The notes: generated by a model not told the origin, from the letters alone. A DNA stretch of 64,000 nt from Peribacillus simplex (GCF_001542915.1 NZ_LNNH01000039.1:1-64000), one strand, 5' to 3'. Positions 34,458 to 46,396 are shown, numbered from the stretch's first letter. Numbers and translations: made by a program.

Positions 34458-35855
34458 TTAACCTGCTTTAACATCCGTTTCTTCAGTTGTTTGAGTATCC
34501 ACTGGGACACGCTTGCCCATTCCAAAAGCGTAAAAACTAATGACTACGATGGCTAAAAAGACCATTCCGGCAATGAGTGAAATACGCGTTTCATCATTGA
34601 ACCACATGCCGACCAATACCATAATTAAGTAGGCGATGGTCAAGTAGTTTGTTACAGGTGCAAAAGGCATTTTGAATGGGTGATTGACCATTTCAGCTCT
34701 TTTGATTTTTCTGAATTTAATTTGGCTTATCAGGATGACAAACCACGGAATCATTCCAGGCAGTACACTTGCGCTGTATACATACACAAATAGGTTTTTT
34801 GGAGCAATATAACTTAATACGACTCCAATGGCCAATCCGATGATTACACCGAACGTACCGAATAAAGGAACACCGCTTTTCGATACTTTTGCAAAGGATT
34901 TAGGTGCTTGTCCATTCATTCCTAATGTATAAAGCATCCGTCCTGCACTGTAAATGCCGCTGTTGCAGCCGGACATGGCTGCTGTGATGACGACAAAATT
35001 GATGATGCCAGCTGCTGCCGTGATACCGACTTTAGCAAAGGTGGCCACGAATGGGCTTCCAATTGCAGTTAGTTGGTCCCAAGGGTAAACGGTTACAATA
35101 ACGAAAATGGCACCTATATAGAAGATTAGAATACGCCAAATTGTACTTTGGATCGCTTTGGTGATCGTTTTTTGCGGATCCTTCGCTTCGCCAGCTGTAA
35201 TCCCGATCAGTTCCACGCCTTGATAGGCAGCCACAACAAGTGATAGTGCAAAGAAGAAGCCTTTCCAACCGCCTGTAAACCACCCACCGTGTTCCCAAAG
35301 ATTTGATAGTCCAATTGCGTCTCCGCCGTTACCTAAGCCGAAGAAGATAAGTCCAAATCCTGCAACGATCATCAAGACGATCGTTACGATTTTAACCAAT
35401 GAAAACCAGAATTCGATTTCACCGAAAGATTTAACGGAAATCAAGTTCGCCGCCCCTAGGATCACCATTGCAATCAAGCCTGGTATCCATGGAGGAAGGT
35501 GAGGGAACCAATATTGCATGTACGTCCCGACTGCGATGATCTCGGCCATCCCGACAACAACCCATTGGAACCAGTTACTCCATGCAGTCATATATCCTGC
35601 CAATGGATGGATATATTTATAACCAAATGTCGCAAATGAGCCTGTACTTGGCTCTAAATATAGCATTTCCCCCATCGCACGCATGATCAAGAAGATGAAT
35701 AAACCTGAGATTGCATAAGCTAACATGACAGACGGGCCTGTCCATTTGATTGCGCTGGCCGAACCCATGAATAAACCAACACCAATTGTCCCGCCCAAAG
35801 CGATCATCTGAATATGACGGCCTTTCAAGTCCCTATTCAAATCTTTGTTTGCCAT
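34458..35855 (-). CDS. APC-family amino-acid permease
   Basis: 465 residues, 12 helices. The opening [21 protein letters not shown] with the substrate-binding GGTIGxGLF loop is the amino-acid permease signature; [39 protein letters not shown] and the helix 8 region [15 protein letters not shown] are conserved. It resembles AapA/YdgF-type carriers for D-serine, alanine or glycine, but the exact substrate is not decided. Single gene. A cre-like site lies 190 bp upstream. Confidence 0.85.
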   Translation of the reverse strand: MANKDLNRDLKGRHIQMIALGGTIGVGLFMGSASAIKWTGPSVMLAYAISGLFIFLIMRAMGEMLYLEPSTGSFATFGYKYIHPLAGYMTAWSNWFQWVVVGMAEIIAVGTYMQYWFPHLPPWIPGLIAMVILGAANLISVKSFGEIEFWFSLVKIVTIVLMIVAGFGLIFFGLGNGGDAIGLSNLWEHGGWFTGGWKGFFFALSLVVAAYQGVELIGITAGEAKDPQKTITKAIQSTIWRILIFYIGAIFVIVTVYPWDQLTAIGSPFVATFAKVGITAAAGIINFVVITAAMSGCNSGIYSAGRMLYTLGMNGQAPKSFAKVSKSGVPLFGTFGVIIGLAIGVVLSYIAPKNLFVYVYSASVLPGMIPWFVILISQIKFRKIKRAEMVNHPFKMPFAPVTNYLTIAYLIMVLVGMWFNDETRISLIAGMVFLAIVVISFYAFGMGKRVPVDTQTTEETDVKAG

Positions 35856-36046
35856 TCCATTTCCCCCTACACTGCTAATCAGTCAATTTTGCTGCATACT
35901 CCCAATGAAAACATATCGTACCGAAGTGATGAGCAGGCGTCTTCACACGCTTCAAAATCATTTCACACTTCAAATTCAAGCGTTCCTGATAGTTTGAAAG
36001 ATTCATACGAATTTTCACATTTATCAGCTTACAACGTGAATCACTC

Positions 36047-36060
36047 GGAAAGCGCTTACT
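36047..36060. promoter_or_regulatory. Candidate cre site (CcpA)
   Basis: GGAAAGCGCTTACT matches the cre consensus TGWAANCGNTNWCA except at the first and last base. It lies 192 bp before the amino-acid permease start. Carbon control is inferred. Confidence 0.45.
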
Positions 36061-36123
36061 TTTACATGATTCCGAAAGTGTATCATTCAACCGCTAAAAA
36101 AATCACGACCTTAATAAAATAAC

Positions 36124-36157
36124 CTGAATAAAAGAGTCTTGCAACTCTTTTATTCAG
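36124..36157 (-). terminator. Terminator of kbl-tdh
   Basis: CTGAATAAAAGAG (36124-36136) pairs with CTCTTTTATTCAG (36145-36157), 10 bp after the tdh stop on the minus strand. Confidence 0.8.
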
Positions 36158-36167
36158 ATACGGTCCG

Positions 36168-37127
36168 TTATGCGGTCACTAAAAATGATTTCAATCCAAG
36201 CTTAACCAACATATCCTTCGTCATTTTCTCCAGATCGTATTCCGCTTTGAATCCCCACTCTTCCTTCGCACAAGTCGAGTCGATTCTATTCGGCCAGCTG
36301 TCGGCAATGGATTGTCTTGCGGGATCGACCTCATAGTTCATGACAAAGTCAGGAATATGCTTTTTAATCTCGGCAGCAATTTGTTCCGGGTCAAAGCTCA
36401 TGGCCGATACATTGAAGGAATTCCGATGCTTCAGCTTGGATGCATCCGCCTCCATTAATGCCATGATGGCAGCCAAGGCGTCAGGCATATACATCATATC
36501 CATATACGTTCCTTTTGCGATGTAGGAAGTGTATTTCCTGTTTTTAATCGCTTCATAGTAAATTTCAACCGCATAGTCGGTGGTCCCACCGCCAGGAGGC
36601 GTGACATACGAAATCAGCCCCGGGAAACGAAGACCTCTCGTATCAACGCCAAATTTATGATGGTAATAATCACATAGCAACTCTCCCGATACTTTGTTCA
36701 CTCCATACATCGTATTTGGACGTTGTATCGTGTCTTGCGGTGTGCAATCTTTAGGTGTGGTTGGACCGAACGCTCCGATCGAGCTTGGAGTAAATAATCG
36801 GCAATTGAGCTCCCGTGCCGCTTCCAACGCATTCACCAATCCACCCATGTTCAAATTCCAGGCTAACAGCGGCTTCTTCTCAGCTGTTGCAGACAATAAA
36901 GCAGCTAAATGAATGATGGTGTCCACTTCATGCTTCTTGGCAATGTTGAACATCTCTTTTTCATCGGTAACATCCAAAATTTCAAATGGACCCGATTGGA
37001 CGACGGAGCTCTCCGTCTTTCGGATATCCGTTGCCACGACATTGTCGGCTCCGTAAATCTCTCTCATTTTCAGCGTCAGTTCTGAACCAATTTGACCTAA
37101 AGCTCCTGTGACTAAGACCTTTTTCAT
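36168..37127 (-). CDS. tdh: L-threonine 3-dehydrogenase, epimerase-like type
   Basis: 319 residues, extended SDR fold. GALGQIG NAD site at 8-14, [31 protein letters not shown] with the catalytic Ser/Thr, [10 protein letters not shown] with catalytic Tyr and Lys, and [24 protein letters not shown] for substrate binding. These are the marks of the short-chain L-threonine dehydrogenases that oxidise threonine to 2-amino-3-oxobutyrate. It follows kbl by 44 bp on the same strand, which provides the next step, so function is well supported by context. Confidence 0.9.
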   Translation of the reverse strand: MKKVLVTGALGQIGSELTLKMREIYGADNVVATDIRKTESSVVQSGPFEILDVTDEKEMFNIAKKHEVDTIIHLAALLSATAEKKPLLAWNLNMGGLVNALEAARELNCRLFTPSSIGAFGPTTPKDCTPQDTIQRPNTMYGVNKVSGELLCDYYHHKFGVDTRGLRFPGLISYVTPPGGGTTDYAVEIYYEAIKNRKYTSYIAKGTYMDMMYMPDALAAIMALMEADASKLKHRNSFNVSAMSFDPEQIAAEIKKHIPDFVMNYEVDPARQSIADSWPNRIDSTCAKEEWGFKAEYDLEKMTKDMLVKLGLKSFLVTA

Positions 37128-37171
37128 TAAAAATCCCTCCCCAATGTATTCCCAGCAAGCAAATTAATCCG

Positions 37172-38362
37172 TTAGATGATTGACATCTCTTTTCCCACTT
37201 TTTCATAAATCGCTATCGCACGATCGAGCATCTCTTTTGTATGGGCAGCAGTCGGCATATTCCTTACTCTTCCTGTTCCCCTTGGTACGGTAGGGAATAC
37301 GATGGACTTGGCATACACACCTTCTTCATTCAGCCGCTTGCTGAATTGCTGTGTTTTTGCTTCATCGCCAATGATGCAAGGCGTGATCGGTGTTTCGCTA
37401 TCGCCGATATCAAACCCTAATTCCTTTAGACCTTTTTTCAAGTAAGCGCTATTTTCCCACAGCTTATTTTGAAGTTCCGAGCTGTTCATCAAAATATCGA
37501 TCGCTTCTATGCTCGAAGCAACTGCCCCAGGTGTGACAGCCGTTGAAAATAAAAATGGCCGGCTTCTAACCTTCAACCAGTCAATCAAATCCTTCTTCCC
37601 CGCTACATAGCCTCCAACAACGCCAATCGCTTTGGATAATGTGCCAATTTGGAAATCGACTTTGTCCGATAAGCCAAAATGTTTTACCGTCCCTGCACCA
37701 TTTCCCAATACACCAGAACCATGCGCATCATCCACATACGTAATTAAGTCAAATTCTTCGGCAATCTCCACGATTTCAGGAAGCTTGGCAATATCCCCGT
37801 CCATGGAGAACACTCCATCGGTAATGACCATGACCTTGTTATACAATCCCGACTCTTTTGCTTGACGTGCCTTTGATCGTAAATCCTCCATATCCGAATG
37901 GATGAAGGGAATGATTTTTGCTTTGGACAAACGGCATCCATCAATGATTGAAGCGTGATTCAGTTCATCTGAAAGGATGGCATCATTCTTATCCATCACT
38001 CCTGAAATCGCTGCCATATTACAATTAAATCCAGATTGATAAGCAATGGCTGCTTCCGTATGCTTAAATTCCGCCAGCTTTTCTTCCAATTTCACATGGA
38101 TATCCAACGTACCATTGATCGTACGAACCGCCCCGGCCCCGACACCATATTTCTTCGTCGCTTCGATGCAAGCAACAATCAATCGTTGATCCGTGGCTAA
38201 ACCTAAATAGTTATTGGATGATAAATTGATCAGCTCTCTGCCAGCAATCTTGATCACCGGCCCGTTTGGACCTTCTACTGGATCAATAACGTTGTACAGA
38301 CCTTTATCTTTTAAATCGTTCAAATTATCTGTTAAAAATTGATTTAATGATTCACTAGTCAT
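37172..38362 (-). CDS. kbl: Glycine C-acetyltransferase (2-amino-3-oxobutyrate CoA ligase)
   Basis: 396 residues, the normal length. PLP alpha-oxoamine synthase family: [72 protein letters not shown], and [15 protein letters not shown] with the PLP lysine. It splits 2-amino-3-oxobutyrate with CoA to glycine and acetyl-CoA in the cytoplasm. First gene of the kbl-tdh threonine degradation operon. AGGGGGT before the ATG. Confidence 0.93.
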   Translation of the reverse strand: MTSESLNQFLTDNLNDLKDKGLYNVIDPVEGPNGPVIKIAGRELINLSSNNYLGLATDQRLIVACIEATKKYGVGAGAVRTINGTLDIHVKLEEKLAEFKHTEAAIAYQSGFNCNMAAISGVMDKNDAILSDELNHASIIDGCRLSKAKIIPFIHSDMEDLRSKARQAKESGLYNKVMVITDGVFSMDGDIAKLPEIVEIAEEFDLITYVDDAHGSGVLGNGAGTVKHFGLSDKVDFQIGTLSKAIGVVGGYVAGKKDLIDWLKVRSRPFLFSTAVTPGAVASSIEAIDILMNSSELQNKLWENSAYLKKGLKELGFDIGDSETPITPCIIGDEAKTQQFSKRLNEEGVYAKSIVFPTVPRGTGRVRNMPTAAHTKEMLDRAIAIYEKVGKEMSII

Positions 38363-38732
38363 TACATATACCCCCTCATTATTGGTTGGAACAAATGCGG
38401 ATTTTTTTATGATTTACTCCTATTCTAAAAACAAACCTTTAAGAATATAGAATTTTACTATTTTTAAGAAAATACATGTGTCCTTCCCAAAAATACAGAT
38501 AGGTTCAACATGAATCCTTTTGTATTAGTGGTTATACCCATCATAATAATAGATAATTTTATCGTTGTCCATATTGTGCGGACAAAAAAATACGAATTTA
38601 ATATTTTTGCAATAAAGAAAGCATAAAAATCTTTTGAAGTCGCAAGAATACCTGATTGATTCCCATCATGGATTTTATAGCGTTACCTATGTTAAATGAC
38701 TCAACTGCCTGACATCCCCCACCCCGGACGTA
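38363..38732. other. Divergent regulatory interval
   Basis: About 370 bp between kbl (minus) and the glpT promoter (plus). AT-rich. I looked for a -24/-12 (sigma-L) promoter for kbl and did not find one; a clear sigma-A promoter for kbl is not evident either. Confidence 0.35.
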
Positions 38733-38769
38733 TGTAAACGTTGACAACACTTTTATATGCAGGTATTAT
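38733..38769 (+). promoter_or_regulatory. glpT promoter with overlapping cre site
   Basis: TTGACA (38741-38746), 17-bp spacer, TATTAT (38764-38769) make a strong sigma-A promoter. TGTAAACGTTGACA (38733-38746) fits the cre consensus at every position and covers the -35 box, so CcpA should block transcription when glucose is present. Confidence 0.85.
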
Positions 38770-38789
38770 TTTCTGTACAAGTTAATGAT

Positions 38790-38863
38790 GGTGGAGATCT
38801 GGAGACCCATGCTTTAATAGGACCTGTCAATATGAAGGTACGCTATTTTGGTATGGGTTTTTT
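38790..38863 (+). promoter_or_regulatory. GlpP-type antitermination leader of glpT
   Basis: The leader contains GGTGGAGATCTGGAGACCCATGC and, 43 bp later, GGTATGGGTTTTTTTG: ACCCAT (38805-38810) pairs with ATGGGT (38853-38858), followed by seven T. A terminator placed between promoter and gene, with a TGGAGA element in its left arm, is what is known for glp genes of B. subtilis, where GlpP plus glycerol-3-phosphate allows read-through. GlpP itself is not in the window. Confidence 0.7.
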
Positions 38864-38921
38864 TGTTTTATCGCCGTTTCTTAACCACGTTCATAACTTA
38901 AATTCATTAAGGAGGATTGAA

Positions 38922-40283
38922 ATGTTCAAAATGTTTAAGCCTGCCCCACCAGTTCAAAGATTACCTGAGGAAAAAATTGACTCTGAATATAAAAAACTCA
39001 GGTTACAAGTTTTCATCGGGATCTTCATTGGTTATGCAGCGTATTATTTAATTCGGAAAAACTTTTCCATGGCCATGCCCTATTTAAAGGAAGAAGGATT
39101 TACAACTGGACAGCTGGGACTAGCGTTGTCTGCCATTTCCATTTCATACGGGATAAGTAAGTTTGTAATGGGAACCGTCTCAGATCGAAGTAATGCAAGG
39201 TATTTCTTGCCAGCAGGCTTGATTCTAGCCGGAATCGTAAGTCTCCTTATGGGATTCGTCCCTTTCTTTACATCATCGGTTGCAATCATGTTCATCATGT
39301 TATTCATTAATGGATGGTTTCAAGGAATGGGATGGCCCCCATCTGGCCGAGTACTTGTTCACTGGTATAGTGTAAGTGAAAGAGGGGGAAAAACAGCAAT
39401 ATGGAATGTTGCCCATAACGTGGGCGGCGGCTTAATGGCACCATTGGCCATTGCAGGTGTCTCCATCTTTGCTACATCAATGGGCTCTTCCTATGCTGGC
39501 TATGAAGGAATTTTTATACTCCCTGCATTAGTAGCTATTGTAATTGCATTCATTTCATTTCTCTTAATACGTGATACACCCCAATCAGTTGGTTTACCAC
39601 CTATTGAAGAATATCGCAATGATTATCCTAATAAAACGAAAAAGTTGTTTGAAACGGAATTGACAACAAAAGAGATTCTATTCAAATATGTATTGAATAA
39701 CAAATGGGTCTGGGCAATCGCCATTGCAAATATCTTTGTATATTTCGTCCGTTATGGTGTACTTGATTGGGCACCGACCTATTTGAGCGAAGAAAAAGGC
39801 TTTAATATGGATAAATCGAGTATGGCTTATTTCTTGTACGAATGGGCTGGCATCCCCGGAACTTTATTATGCGGATATATATCGGATAAGGTTTTTAAAG
39901 GTCGTCGTGGACCGGCGGGGGTTGTCTTTATGCTGGGAGTATTAATCGCTGTCCTGGTTTACTGGTTTAATCCCGCAGGAAACCCAATGGTCGATATCAT
40001 TTCCTTGATTGCGATTGGCTTCTTAATTTATGGACCGGTCATGTTAATAGGTCTACAAGCACTTGATCTAGTTCCTAAAAAAGCTGCCGGTACAGCCGCA
40101 GGATTGACTGGCTTGTTTGGATATTTAGGTGGGTCTGTGGCAGCGAATGCCATGATGGGATATGTAGTGGACTTTGCAGGTTGGAACGCAGGCTTTACAT
40201 TAATCACAATTTCTTGTGTTCTTGCAGTAGTCGTATTTGCGATTACATGGAATGTTCGCGGACAGGAAGTAGTAAAAGGGTAA
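38922..40283 (+). CDS. glpT: Glycerol-3-phosphate transporter
   Basis: 453 residues, 12 helices, organophosphate:phosphate antiporter branch of the MFS. Marks: [30 protein letters not shown] with the conserved arginine, [49 protein letters not shown] and [19 protein letters not shown]. It exchanges glycerol-3-phosphate for phosphate. ATG at 38922 with AAGGAGG. The cre site and the GlpP-like leader upstream support glpT over the related hexose-phosphate carriers. No glpQ follows; a terminator comes next. Confidence 0.9.
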   Translation: MFKMFKPAPPVQRLPEEKIDSEYKKLRLQVFIGIFIGYAAYYLIRKNFSMAMPYLKEEGFTTGQLGLALSAISISYGISKFVMGTVSDRSNARYFLPAGLILAGIVSLLMGFVPFFTSSVAIMFIMLFINGWFQGMGWPPSGRVLVHWYSVSERGGKTAIWNVAHNVGGGLMAPLAIAGVSIFATSMGSSYAGYEGIFILPALVAIVIAFISFLLIRDTPQSVGLPPIEEYRNDYPNKTKKLFETELTTKEILFKYVLNNKWVWAIAIANIFVYFVRYGVLDWAPTYLSEEKGFNMDKSSMAYFLYEWAGIPGTLLCGYISDKVFKGRRGPAGVVFMLGVLIAVLVYWFNPAGNPMVDIISLIAIGFLIYGPVMLIGLQALDLVPKKAAGTAAGLTGLFGYLGGSVAANAMMGYVVDFAGWNAGFTLITISCVLAVVVFAITWNVRGQEVVKG

Positions 40284-40383
40284 GGTAAGGCTATGCTGTC
40301 AGGTACGATAGCCCTATCCATCCCCGTTACCATGATGGGATGACAGTAAGAACGTCATTGGAAGCACCGGCGCAAGCCAGACA

Positions 40384-40421
40384 AAAAGGCTTCGGAATGA
40401 TTTCATTCCGAAGCCTTTTTT
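40384..40421 (+). terminator. Terminator after glpT
   Basis: AAAAGGCTTCGGAATGA pairs with TCATTCCGAAGCCTTTT, followed by T; 17-bp stem about 100 bp after the stop. Confidence 0.9.
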
Positions 40422-40593
40422 GATTTTTCATTACGTTTAAAGCAGGGATGATGCCTTGCGTAAAAATGGAAGTTTGTTAAAGTTTTAAGGCTAGTGGAGG
40501 GGAATTTAACGGTTGAATTTCGCAAAAAGCAGTAGACATCCTCAATGACTATCGAGTTTGCCTACAGCCTGAAATTCCCGTTACTGCGAGAAT

Positions 40594-41157
40594 TCAATCA
40601 ATTTTCCCCAATGTCTCCTTGATGCTGCCGTAAACTTCAAACCAAAGGTTCCTATCCTCGGAAAACGCCTTCGTGATCTTTTTAAAGACTTCTTTTTGCT
40701 CGACCTCAAATCGTTCATCATCCTTGGCTGGCAATACGGAACGCAGCTCCATGACATAGTCCTGCACTTTAGGTGCACGAGGTCCCCATACAGCTCTTTC
40801 CTCGCCATGCTTATCGATGAATATAAAGATGGGAATGGAACGCGCTGTGCCATTCGTTAAGTATTGATCCATCAGTTCAAGATTTTCATCTCGTAGAACC
40901 ATGCGCGTTTCGATATTTGCAGCTTCAGCAATATTCAACAGGATCGGTATATTCATCATCGCGTCTCCGCACCAGTCTTCAGTAAGGACAATGGCCCGAA
41001 GATCTTTCGCTTTCCATTCATCAAAAAGATCCTGATCTTCCGCAGAAATGGCAAAGTTCTCAAGGATCGACTGCAAGCTTTCTTTATGGACCTTCATGGA
41101 AGATACAAATTCTTCTGCTGGGATTCCCTTCTCAAACCATTCATTCAATGTCGTCAT
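40594..41157 (-). CDS. Thioredoxin-fold protein with WCGDA site
   Basis: 187 residues. The thioredoxin-like core sits at about 50-145: AIVLTEDWCGDAMMNIPILLNIAE, then IETRMVLRDENLELMDQYLTNGTARSIPIFIFID. The active site is W62-C-G-D-A66, so only one cysteine of the usual CxxC is present, as is normal in this Bacillus family of about 185 residues. No signal peptide. A dithiol oxidoreductase function is therefore unlikely; a monothiol or binding role is possible. Single gene. Confidence 0.8.
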   Translation of the reverse strand: MTTLNEWFEKGIPAEEFVSSMKVHKESLQSILENFAISAEDQDLFDEWKAKDLRAIVLTEDWCGDAMMNIPILLNIAEAANIETRMVLRDENLELMDQYLTNGTARSIPIFIFIDKHGEERAVWGPRAPKVQDYVMELRSVLPAKDDERFEVEQKEVFKKITKAFSEDRNLWFEVYGSIKETLGKID

Positions 41158-41384
41158 CTTATTGCTCCTATCTTTTTTAAGTTAAAAGTACCATAAATCA
41201 CGCACAATTTCATTGTTTACACCTTGATAACCTATCCAAGTGAAAGAGGGATGATTTCAAATTGGTAAATGAATACCATGTTTTCTTTCCCGTGTAAAGG
41301 GAACGTAATATAAATCAATAGCTTGCTATCTAAGTATTTACTATTCATTTAAAAAAGGGTTTTCCAATTTAGGAGTTGAAATTC

Positions 41385-42236
41385 GTGGAAGGTATTCTCT
41401 TGGCACTTCTCCCCGCTTTGACATGGGGCAGTTTGGTGCTTGTTTCCGAAAAACTTGGAGGCAGTTCTTATAATCAAACACTCGGCATTACAGTCGGTTC
41501 ATTACTGTTCGCCATCGTGATGTCCTTCATCAATCCCCCGGAATGGAGCAGTCTGGTGTGGATCGTCGGCATCATATCCGGAATAGGGTGGGCGTTCGGT
41601 CAGTTATTTCAGTTTAATAGTGTCAAAGAAATTGGGGTTTCTAAAACCGTTCCCATTTCGACGGGGCTGCAAATTTTAGGAAATACATTTTTCGCCGTGA
41701 TCATTTTCAGGGAATGGAATGACAAACTTACAATCATCATCGGCATCATTGCCATCATCTGCTTGATTACCGGTGTCTTGCTGACAAGTTATGGTGACGG
41801 TGCTGAAAAAAAACAAGGAAGCATGAAAAAAGGGCTATTTTATCTTGCCATTTCAACGGCTGGTTATGTTACATATGTCATTGTGGTCAGGTGGAATGAA
41901 GTGGACGGATGGTCTGCGATCCTGCCGCAAGCAATCGGCATGTTCCTAGCTGCCCTGCTGCTTTCCCTCAAGCATAAACCGTTCAATAAATATGCCGGAA
42001 GAAATATCCTGACAGGACTGATGTGGGCAGTCGGTAACATCGGCCTTCTGCTGGCTAATCCAAAGGTTGGTGTCGCCATTGCCTTCTCCTTTTCCCAAAT
42101 GGGAATCGTCATTTCCACTTTAGGCGGCATCTTTCTCTTAGGAGAGAAAAAATCGAAAAAGCAAATGACCTTCGTCATCATTGGATGTGTACTCGTCATT
42201 GCTGGCGGCGTCATGATCGGCTTTACAAAAGAATGA
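41385..42236 (+). CDS. glcU: Glucose uptake permease (GRP family)
   Basis: 283 residues with ten helices in two five-helix halves (drug/metabolite transporter fold). LLALLPALTWGSLVLVSEKLGGSSYNQTLG is the typical opening; GIGWAFGQLFQFNSVKEIGVSKTVPISTGLQI and GLMWAVGNIGLLLANPKVGVAIAFSFSQMGIVIS are family signatures. It imports glucose by proton symport. GTG 41385 with AGGAG nine bases upstream is preferred over TTG 41376. Followed 18 bp later by glucose dehydrogenase, as in B. subtilis. Confidence 0.9.
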   Translation: MEGILLALLPALTWGSLVLVSEKLGGSSYNQTLGITVGSLLFAIVMSFINPPEWSSLVWIVGIISGIGWAFGQLFQFNSVKEIGVSKTVPISTGLQILGNTFFAVIIFREWNDKLTIIIGIIAIICLITGVLLTSYGDGAEKKQGSMKKGLFYLAISTAGYVTYVIVVRWNEVDGWSAILPQAIGMFLAALLLSLKHKPFNKYAGRNILTGLMWAVGNIGLLLANPKVGVAIAFSFSQMGIVISTLGGIFLLGEKKSKKQMTFVIIGCVLVIAGGVMIGFTKE

Positions 42237-42248
42237 TTCAAGGAGTGA

Positions 42249-43040
<792 letters not shown>

Positions 43041-43123
43041 TCGTTTTAAAAATGATGCAGCTGCTGAAATGTCCCTTCTCATTCTAGTAAAAGTTATGTA
43101 TGCCAATAAGAAGAAAGAATGTC

Positions 43124-43148
43124 AGAGACAGGGGTCCTCCTTGTCTCT
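43124..43148 (+). terminator. Hairpin after gdh
   Basis: AGAGACA pairs with TGTCTCT around GGGGTCCTCCT, followed by CATTTCTTTG; moderate terminator between convergent transcripts. Confidence 0.55.
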
Positions 43149-43228
43149 CATTTCTTTGCCCTCACCTTATAGAATCTTCAATCCAACATACAAAGCCTTT
43201 CCCCAAATGTGCTCGGCAAATCCTGCCT

Positions 43229-44371
43229 TCACCACTCTCCATGTTTACACAATAAATCCTTGGCACTTTCAGATAAAAAATAGGCGGCTTTCATTATCGC
43301 TTTTTCATCAACCGTAAAGGCTGGGTGATGCCAGTCTTCGTTTCCGTTCGTACCAAAAAAGGCAAAAGTACCGGGAATATGTTGAAGATAGTAAGCGAAA
43401 TCCTCCCCAGCCATTGAAGGTTCTGGATCGATTACACCTAATGATTGCCCCAAAGCGGAACTGCGTGCCATCTCTGTAATAGCTGGATGGTTATGAAGCG
43501 CAGGTGGCCCTGGAAACCAGTCAATCACAGCCTCCTGTGAAAAAGCGGCCGCGATATTATTTACGATCGAATGAAATTTCTGCTTTACTTCCTCCCGTAT
43601 TGCCGACTCAAAAGTCCGGATCGTTCCTTCAAGTGTGACCTCACCCGGAATTACATTCCATGTGCTTCCACCTGTTATCCTCGTCACGCTCACCACCGCA
43701 CTTTCCAGCGGAGATACATTTCTGCTGACGATAGTTTGCAGGGCGGTAATAAGCTGGGCTCCCGCTGCTATCGGATCATTTCCACTTTGAGGGATCGCCG
43801 CATGACTGCCCTTGCCTTGAAGCACAATTTGAAAACGGTCCACTGCCGCCATTAGCGCTCCTTCTTTTATCCCTATGGTCCCGACAGGTAAATCCGGTTT
43901 ATTATGCAGTCCGATTATGGCCGCGACATTGTCGATTTGGCCGTCTTTTATCACGTAAGCAGCACCGCCGCCCAACTCTTCTGCTGGTTGAAAAAGCAAG
44001 CGCACGGTTCCGCTCAGCTCCGGTTGATATTCTTTCAACAGGTAAGCAGCGCCAATGACAGCTGCGGTATGGAAGTCGTGCCCGCAGGCATGCATCACTC
44101 CTTTTACTTTTGAAGCAAATGGAAGACCGGTTTGCTCCTCGATCGGGAGCGCATCGATATCCGCCCTTATCGCTATCGTCGGTCCGGGTTTCCCACCCTT
44201 TATATCTGCGAAAACACCTGTTTTCAATCCTGTCTGCCGGATTTCTATAGCCTCTTCCCCAAGCCACTTTCGAATCGACTTTGTCGTTTCGAATTCTTCA
44301 TTCGATAACTCGGGATGTTGATGTAAATGACGCCGTATCGCTATTAAACGGCTTTCCAACTCTCGCCCCAT
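43229..44371 (-). CDS. sndA: M20 amidohydrolase, likely N-acetyl-S-alkylcysteine deacetylase
   Basis: 380 residues, M20/aminoacylase-like. Metal and catalytic motifs: HPELSNEE, IRADIDALPIEE, HACGHDFHTAAVIGAA, FQPAEE, GLHNKPD, dimerisation domain with GKGSHAAIPQSGNDPI, and SMAGEDFAYY near the end. Last gene of the sulfur-salvage set; in B. subtilis the equivalent YtnL (SndA) removes the acetyl group from N-acetyl-S-alkylcysteine intermediates. Strong AAGGAGG site. The substrate comes from context, not sequence. Confidence 0.8.
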   Translation of the reverse strand: MGRELESRLIAIRRHLHQHPELSNEEFETTKSIRKWLGEEAIEIRQTGLKTGVFADIKGGKPGPTIAIRADIDALPIEEQTGLPFASKVKGVMHACGHDFHTAAVIGAAYLLKEYQPELSGTVRLLFQPAEELGGGAAYVIKDGQIDNVAAIIGLHNKPDLPVGTIGIKEGALMAAVDRFQIVLQGKGSHAAIPQSGNDPIAAGAQLITALQTIVSRNVSPLESAVVSVTRITGGSTWNVIPGEVTLEGTIRTFESAIREEVKQKFHSIVNNIAAAFSQEAVIDWFPGPPALHNHPAITEMARSSALGQSLGVIDPEPSMAGEDFAYYLQHIPGTFAFFGTNGNEDWHHPAFTVDEKAIMKAAYFLSESAKDLLCKHGEW

Positions 44372-44389
44372 ACAGACGCCTCCTTCCTT

Positions 44390-44899
44390 TTATAAATCCA
44401 AGCGATAGCATTTCACTAAAATATCATGATTTTGGAATTCCTTCGTTTCATCCCGTTTAAAGCCAAACCATTCATATAATTTAATGGCTTTATGCATCTT
44501 GTCGGTAGAATGCAGGTACAAACTGGACGCCCCTTGCGATTTTGCATACTGTACACTAGCTTTTAATAATTCCTGTGCGATACCGCGCCCTCTTGATTGG
44601 GGATGAACGGCCAGCAACCGAATGATTGGTGAAGAAATTCCAAGTTCAGGCTTTTCATATGCCTTTTCAGATGATTGAAAAAGCTGTAATGTACCAAGGA
44701 TATCCTGTTGGCACTTTGCAACCAATACCTTATCAACAAGTGGATTATCCACGGAGGATTGAATATTCTTCAAATATCCATCCCAAGCCTCCGGGTTCGA
44801 ATATTCAAATTCATACTGCTGATAACTTTCAACCAATAAGCGGCGGACCTTCTCTTTGTCTTCTTCAATTAATTCATTGACTACAATTGGATTAGTCAT
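44390..44899 (-). CDS. GNAT N-acetyltransferase (second of two in the operon)
   Basis: 169 residues. Acetyl-CoA site LLAVHPQSRGRGIAQELL (about 103-120), followed by SLYLHSTDKMHKAIKLYEWFGFKR, the usual C-terminal part of GNAT enzymes. It lies 18 bp upstream of the deacetylase gene. B. subtilis has only one acetyltransferase (SnaA) in this operon, so this is an extra enzyme, or it replaces SnaA while the gene at 48002 does something else. S-alkylcysteine as the substrate is inferred. Confidence 0.8.
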   Translation of the reverse strand: MTNPIVVNELIEEDKEKVRRLLVESYQQYEFEYSNPEAWDGYLKNIQSSVDNPLVDKVLVAKCQQDILGTLQLFQSSEKAYEKPELGISSPIIRLLAVHPQSRGRGIAQELLKASVQYAKSQGASSLYLHSTDKMHKAIKLYEWFGFKRDETKEFQNHDILVKCYRLDL

Positions 44900-44918
44900 C
44901 TCCCCTTGGCCCCTTCCT

Positions 44919-45689
44919 TCAATTAGCTTTTTCTTCTAAATACGGTATAGGAATATCCCTTGATATCCTGTTTAAAAATTGTCGTGTTCGTTCTTCTTTG
45001 GGAGCATTGAAAATTTCAAGCGGAGAGCCTTCTTCCACGATGATCCCGCCGTCCATGAAGAGAACTCGATCGGATACCTCTTTGGCAAAACTCATTTCAT
45101 GGGTTACAATCACCATCGTGATGCCTTCCTGGGCAATGGTTTTTATCACCGATAGAACCTCTCCGACGAGTTCAGGGTCAAGTGCCGATGTTGGCTCATC
45201 AAATAGGATGACTTCCGGATTTAAAGCAAGGGCCCTGGCAATGCCCACACGTTGCTGTTGGCCGCCTGACAATTGCGAAGGGAAATCGTTATGCTTATCT
45301 CCCAACCCTACTTTCTCCAATAAAAGCTCGCTTTCTCGTTTCGCATCCGCCTTCTTATATTTTTTTGTAACAATTAATCCTTCCATCACGTTTTCCAAAA
45401 CGGTTTTATGAGCAAATAAATTATAATGCTGAAAAACCATCGCCGATTGTCTCCTCAGGGACAAGATTTCCCTTTTGGTCGCCTTCGTGGACTTCACCTG
45501 TATATTTCCCACTTGAACAATGCCCTCATCTGGTTTATCCAGAAAGTTCAAGCACCTAAGCAAGGTCGTTTTTCCAGATCCGCTAGGTCCAAGGATGGTC
45601 ACTACTTCACCCTTGCCTACCTTCAAATTGATTCCTTTTAAGACGGGCTGCCGGTTAAATGATTTTTTTATATCTTTTAAATAAATCAT
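44919..45689 (-). CDS. tcyN: Cystine/S-modified cysteine ABC transporter ATPase
   Basis: 256 residues. Walker [37 protein letters not shown], Walker [15 protein letters not shown] and VVTHEM are intact. Overlaps tcyM by ATGA. Gene order K-L-M-N and the surrounding cmo genes point to TcyN. It drives import of cystine and related sulfur amino acids. Confidence 0.9.
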   Translation of the reverse strand: MIYLKDIKKSFNRQPVLKGINLKVGKGEVVTILGPSGSGKTTLLRCLNFLDKPDEGIVQVGNIQVKSTKATKREILSLRRQSAMVFQHYNLFAHKTVLENVMEGLIVTKKYKKADAKRESELLLEKVGLGDKHNDFPSQLSGGQQQRVGIARALALNPEVILFDEPTSALDPELVGEVLSVIKTIAQEGITMVIVTHEMSFAKEVSDRVLFMDGGIIVEEGSPLEIFNAPKEERTRQFLNRISRDIPIPYLEEKAN

Positions 45690-46396
45690 TGTACTCCTCC
45701 TCGATTATAGGCAGTGGCTTTTTTCTCGATGAAAAACGAAAGTCCCTCCGCAATGATTGTGAGACCCCAGTAAATCAAACCAGCGGCGATGAAAGACTCC
45801 AAAAATTTCAGATTGGTGGATGCAACTATATTGGCTGCACCTGTCATTTCCTTTTGGGAGACAATGAAAGCGATCGATGACGTATGCAGGAATCCAATGA
45901 AAATATTCGTGAAATTCGGAATGGATTGGGCCATTGCCTGAGGCAAAACGATGCGTGTCATCGCTTGAAAGGTATTCATGCCTATGGAATAAGCTGCCTC
46001 CATTTGTCCAGTGGAGACACTGATGATTCCGGACCTGAATATTTCCGATAAATAAGCACCCGCACTCAACGATAGGGCGGTCAGGACGAATAAACTGATT
46101 GGGATGGAATTAGATTGAATGCCCCAATCGAATTTCGCGGAAATTAGATCGATCAATAGCGGAAAACCGAAATAAATGAGCATGATGTGCATGATGATCG
46201 GCGTTCCTCTAAAGAAAGAAACATATCCATTCGCCACTCCAGCTAAATATTTCACTTTATAAATCCTGATCAAGGCAACGGCGAGACCGATTAGAAAACC
46301 TGCAAAAAGAGGAATAATCGTCAAGAAAAGCGTAGTGGGAAGTGCCTTCAAAATCTCCTTGAAAGCAGTCCAGATAAATAGAATATCAATCGTCAA
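45686..46396 (-). CDS. tcyM: Amino-acid ABC transporter permease
   Basis: 236 residues, about five helices. [21 protein letters not shown] is the signature region; the EAA loop reads [22 protein letters not shown]. Together with the following permease it forms the membrane channel of the TcyKLMN importer. Twenty bp separate it from tcyL. Confidence 0.88.
   Translation of the reverse strand: MTIDILFIWTAFKEILKALPTTLFLTIIPLFAGFLIGLAVALIRIYKVKYLAGVANGYVSFFRGTPIIMHIMLIYFGFPLLIDLISAKFDWGIQSNSIPISLFVLTALSLSAGAYLSEIFRSGIISVSTGQMEAAYSIGMNTFQAMTRIVLPQAMAQSIPNFTNIFIGFLHTSSIAFIVSQKEMTGAANIVASTNLKFLESFIAAGLIYWGLTIIAEGLSFFIEKKATAYNRGGVQ

Noticed and set aside
38363-38732. Sigma-L (-24/-12) promoter for kbl-tdh
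   Set aside because: No GG/GC pair with correct spacing found on the minus strand.
43069-43317. 82-codon plus-strand frame after gdh
   Set aside because: Crosses a hairpin and the end of the deacetylase gene; no ribosome site.
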